Source: Thiotrichaceae bacterium
GTDB lineage: Bacteria > Pseudomonadota > Gammaproteobacteria > Thiotrichales > Thiotrichaceae
Length of the DNA stretch: 11,087 nt
Direction: 5' to 3'
Assembly: GCA_026992705.1 (NCBI GenBank)
Contig: JALWYT010000310.1
Span: forward strand, 1 to 11,087
The notes under the pieces were generated by a model. The model searched no databases. It was not told the DNA's origin and saw only the letters and a program-made list of their open reading frames with translations. Position numbers and translations under genes: made by a program. Positions 6,355 through 11,087 of this stretch are shown in pieces. The stretch's first letter is position 1. Each line of letters begins with the position of its first letter.

Positions 6355-7455
6355 GTGTGGATTAAACAAATCACGGTTCATCACTGCCGCATTATTCAGC
6401 AAGCTCAACTTAACTTCTTCCCTCGATTTAATATCATTCTTGGCGATAACGGCTCTGGAAAATCCAGTTTATTAGAAGCCCTTTGCATTTTATCACGCGG
6501 TCGCTCTTATCGAAGTTCACGGATTAATGAAGTCATTACCCACCATGCCGACTCGATACTCTGTAATGCAAAAATCAAACAGGACAACAGCGACAAACTA
6601 CTATCTGTTGGCATACAAAAAAACAACAAACAAACACAAATCCGCATCAACCAGCAAAACATAAAAAACCAAGCCGAACTCAGCAAAGCAACGCCTATTA
6701 CTATCATCCATCCTGATTCAGTTAATTTGATTACAGGTGGTCCTTCATTGCGGCGAGCATTTATTGACTGGATTGCGTTTTATCAGAACCCAGACTTTTA
6801 TCAGCATTGGAAACAATACAAACGCATTTTACGCCAGCGGAATATTTGCCTACGCGACCCATCACAGCGTTACGCACTACCTTATTGGACAGAACAGTTG
6901 ATTGCTTTGCAGCAACCGCTCCACCAATACAGAATTGCCGCCTTAAAAGAACTCAATAACAACATTAAAAAAATTCAGCATGGCTTATGGGATGGAGCCA
7001 AGCTTGATATTGAACTCAGCACAGGCTTTCCTAGCGATGTTGATATAAATGACACAAATGCCTTGCAAGCAATTTATCAACAACGGCTAGATAACGATAT
7101 AAAAAGCCATAAAACCTTCTATGGCATCCATCGTTCGGAGTTAAAAATATCCATCAATGGCGTGATTGCCTCGCAAGTCGTCTCACGCGGACAACTAAAA
7201 ATCCTCTCGATTTTGCTATTAATTGCTCAAAGTGCATCAGCCTCTACAAATGAGCAAGAAAAAGGTATAATAGCGATTGACGACTTAACCGCTGAACTTG
7301 ATGACAATAATCGTCAGCGACTAATCGACTTATTAATTAAAACCAAGCAACAACTTATTATGACGACCACTCCGCAAGGCATGGAAGGCATCAACTTAAA
7401 TTCAATAGAAAAAACTATGTTTCACGTGAAACATGGAGAGTTTGAAAGCATATAA
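6355..7455 (+). CDS. recF: RecF, DNA gap-repair and recombination ATPase
   Basis: RecF, with RecO and RecR, directs RecA onto single-stranded gaps at stalled forks. It is an SMC/Rad50-like ABC ATPase without the long coiled coil. In the 366 residues the Walker A is GDNGSGKS (30-37), followed by the RecF-typical GRSYRSSR (49-56). GPSLRRAFIDW (129-139) and GIHRSEL (257-263) correspond to the family GxxxRRxFLD and GPHRxDL motifs. The ABC signature is VSRGQLKIL (276-284), and Walker B plus D-loop are IIAIDDLTAELD (305-316). The start is GTG at 6355. An in-frame stop lies five codons upstream and no ATG or other start is between, so this start is well fixed, with only a weak AGG before it. The last codons, MFHVKH (355-360), contain an exact parS site. 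The gene lies 17 bases after dnaN and 22 before gyrB. It has a lower-GC, more C-rich coding strand than gyrB. Confidence 0.98.
   Translation: MWIKQITVHHCRIIQQAQLNFFPRFNIILGDNGSGKSSLLEALCILSRGRSYRSSRINEVITHHADSILCNAKIKQDNSDKLLSVGIQKNNKQTQIRINQQNIKNQAELSKATPITIIHPDSVNLITGGPSLRRAFIDWIAFYQNPDFYQHWKQYKRILRQRNICLRDPSQRYALPYWTEQLIALQQPLHQYRIAALKELNNNIKKIQHGLWDGAKLDIELSTGFPSDVDINDTNALQAIYQQRLDNDIKSHKTFYGIHRSELKISINGVIASQVVSRGQLKILSILLLIAQSASASTNEQEKGIIAIDDLTAELDDNNRQRLIDLLIKTKQQLIMTTTPQGMEGINLNSIEKTMFHVKHGEFESI
7417..7434. promoter_or_regulatory. parS: parS, ParB-binding centromere-like site inside recF
   Basis: TGTTTCACGTGAAACA at 7418-7433 is an exact parS consensus, and the palindrome extends one base each way to 18 bases. 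In the ParABS system ParB dimers load here as CTP-dependent clamps and spread, and ParA then moves the origin region apart. Such sites cluster near oriC in many bacteria; this one lies about 3.7 kb from the rpmH-dnaA gap. It overlaps recF codons for MFHVKH near the C-terminus. I saw no second complete copy in the window. parA and parB are not in the window, so the system itself is inferred. Confidence 0.93.
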
Positions 7456-7477
7456 GTAGGCATTAAGGATAAAAAGA

Positions 7478-9898
<2,421 letters not shown>

Positions 9899-9916
9899 AT
9901 GCTAATTCGACTCATC

Positions 9917-9954
9917 ACATATATTCCTACGCTTCCCGCGTGGGAATATAATGT
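9917..9954. repeat. Strong hairpin after gyrB, possible REP-like dispersed palindrome or mRNA end
   Basis: TATATTCCTACGC (9920-9932) and GCGTGGGAATATA (9938-9950) pair over 13 positions, with one G-U, around the loop TTCCC. With one bulged A the stem can extend through ACA (9917-9919) and TGT (9952-9954). No T-run follows on either strand, so it is not a classical intrinsic terminator, though it may protect the gyrB 3' end. The core TTCCyACGC...GCGTGGGAA resembles palindromes of the GTTCCCACGC...GCGTGGGAAC type, which I recall as dispersed in many proteobacterial genomes. Copy number here is unknown. Confidence 0.6.
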
Positions 9955-10015
9955 AATGCCATTTCAGGCAATAAAATCCCTTAGAACGTCAAAGATATAA
10001 GCAATATTGATAAAA

Positions 10016-10030
10016 AGGAATCACATTTTG
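10016..10030 (+). promoter_or_regulatory. Ribosome site that fixes the TTG start of prlC
   Basis: AGGA (10016-10019, within AAAAAGGAA) is eight bases before TTG at 10028-10030. No ATG or GTG in frame lies nearby; the first in-frame ATG is about 40 codons later and would remove family residues. The ribosome site therefore supports the rare TTG start. Confidence 0.75.
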
Positions 10031-11087
10031 GAAAATATCAATCTACCCAGCTTTTCAACAATCAAAATAGAAAGTATCGAATCAGAATTAACACAAAAAC
10101 TCAGTGATAATCTAAAGCTTATTGATGATTTGCTCAGTAGCCAAATGGACTACTCTTGGGATAATTTAATTCTACCAATGAATATTGCTGAAAATGAATT
10201 GGATACCTATTGGTCGCCAATTTCACACATGAACGCTGTCGTCAATACGCCAGAGTTGCGTGATGTCTATAATAATTGCCTACCTAAAATCAGCGAATAT
10301 TCAACCGAAATCGGGCAAAACAAGGCTCTATTTAAAGCCATAAAAGCAATTCGGGATAATGAGAAAGAACTTGATTCTGCCCAGAAAAAAACATTGGATG
10401 ACTCTATTCGTTCATTTAAGTTATCAGGGGTTGATCTTTCAGGCGATAAACAAGAACGCTATAAAACAATCAATGCCAAACTCTCAAAGCTAAGCTCTAG
10501 CTATGCGGATAATGTATTAGATGCAACTAATGTGTGGTTCAAGCATTTTAAAGAAGAATCTTCTCTCAAAGGCTTACCTGATTATGCCCTAGCAATGGCA
10601 AAGCAAGCAGCAGAAGAACGTGAGCTTGATGGCTGGGTCATCACGCTAGATTTTCCTTCATACTATGCTGTGGTTACTTATGCCGATGATGCTGATTTGC
10701 GAAAAGAAATATATACCGCTTATGTCACCAGAGCCTCAGAGCTTGGTGAGAAGCCCGAGTTAGACAATACGGAAAACATGCAAAAAATCCTAAAATACAA
10801 GCAAGAAAAAGCAAAAATTTTAGGTTTTAACAACTACGCAGAACTATCAATTGCATCAAAAATGGCTGAATCGCCGCAGCAAGTTATCGACTTTTTAGAA
10901 GAGCTAGCCGAAAAAGCGAAGCCATTTGCTGAAAAAGAAATTGCTGAATTAAAGCAATTTGCCAAAGACAAGTTAGGCATGGAAGTGCTAGAATCTTGGG
11001 ATGTCGCCTATGTCAGTGAGAAATTAAAAGAGCAACGCTACAATATATCAGACGAAGAATTAAAGCCTTATTTTGCAGTAGACAATG
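10028..11087 (+). CDS. prlC: Oligopeptidase A, M3 family zinc metallopeptidase (partial, C-terminal half off the window)
   Basis: PrlC/OpdA is a cytoplasmic peptidase that degrades short peptides, including cleaved signal peptides. The open frame runs from TTG at 10028 to the window edge, giving 353 codons of a family about 680 long, so the HExxH zinc site is not visible. Alignment by eye with E. coli PrlC is steady. Shared blocks are SPISHMNAVVNTPELR (63-78; E. coli SPVSHLNSVKNSPELR), FKLSGVDL (130-137), SSYADNVLDAT (157-167), TLDFPSYYAVVTYAD (206-220), LGFNNYAELSIASKMAESPQ (265-284) and WDVAYVSEKLK (324-334). It is separated from gyrB by 129 bases containing a hairpin and may have its own promoter there, though no strong -35/-10 pair was found. 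This neighbour after gyrB is lineage-specific, not part of the ancestral block. Confidence 0.93.
   Translation, partial: MENINLPSFSTIKIESIESELTQKLSDNLKLIDDLLSSQMDYSWDNLILPMNIAENELDTYWSPISHMNAVVNTPELRDVYNNCLPKISEYSTEIGQNKALFKAIKAIRDNEKELDSAQKKTLDDSIRSFKLSGVDLSGDKQERYKTINAKLSKLSSSYADNVLDATNVWFKHFKEESSLKGLPDYALAMAKQAAEERELDGWVITLDFPSYYAVVTYADDADLRKEIYTAYVTRASELGEKPELDNTENMQKILKYKQEKAKILGFNNYAELSIASKMAESPQQVIDFLEELAEKAKPFAEKEIAELKQFAKDKLGMEVLESWDVAYVSEKLKEQRYNISDEELKPYFAVDN

Overview
This is the rpmH–dnaA chromosomal neighbourhood of a gammaproteobacterium. Genes run mnmE, yidC, rnpA, rpmH on the minus strand, then dnaA, dnaN, recF, gyrB and prlC on the plus strand. This is the order known from Pseudomonas-type gammaproteobacteria, not the rearranged Escherichia coli one. 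The proteins align by eye with gammaproteobacterial family members: GyrB is 806 residues and carries the large insert near its C-terminal part, DnaA has a short linker, and PrlC is oligopeptidase A. DNA is AT-rich overall. I cannot name the genus. A host-associated or small-genome lineage such as Cardiobacteriales is possible but unproven.

Layout. Positions 1-734 hold the first 244 codons of mnmE (tRNA wobble modification), cut by the window edge. Positions 749-2458 hold yidC (membrane protein insertase). A 105-base gap then separates it from rnpA (RNase P protein) and rpmH (ribosomal protein L34). The small gene yidD, which normally sits in that gap, is absent. Positions 3096-3749 contain no gene. 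This stretch is very AT-rich (about 13% GC at 3301-3420), has a run of 15 T, several inverted repeats and only imperfect DnaA-box matches, so it is a candidate but not convincing oriC. The rightward block dnaA, dnaN, recF, gyrB has gaps of 65, 17 and 22 bases and probably forms an operon with possible internal promoters. A strong hairpin without a T-run follows gyrB, and then comes the first half of prlC, cut by the window edge.

Together the rightward genes serve replication initiation (DnaA), processivity (beta clamp), gap repair (RecF) and supercoiling (GyrB). The leftward genes serve ribosome assembly, tRNA maturation, membrane insertion and tRNA modification. The best non-gene signal is a perfect 16-base parS site (an 18-base palindrome) inside the last codons of recF, which implies that a ParB-based chromosome segregation system loads here. 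I found no undescribed defence, mobile or biosynthetic system; the window is mostly ordinary housekeeping DNA with a few regulatory and architectural oddities.
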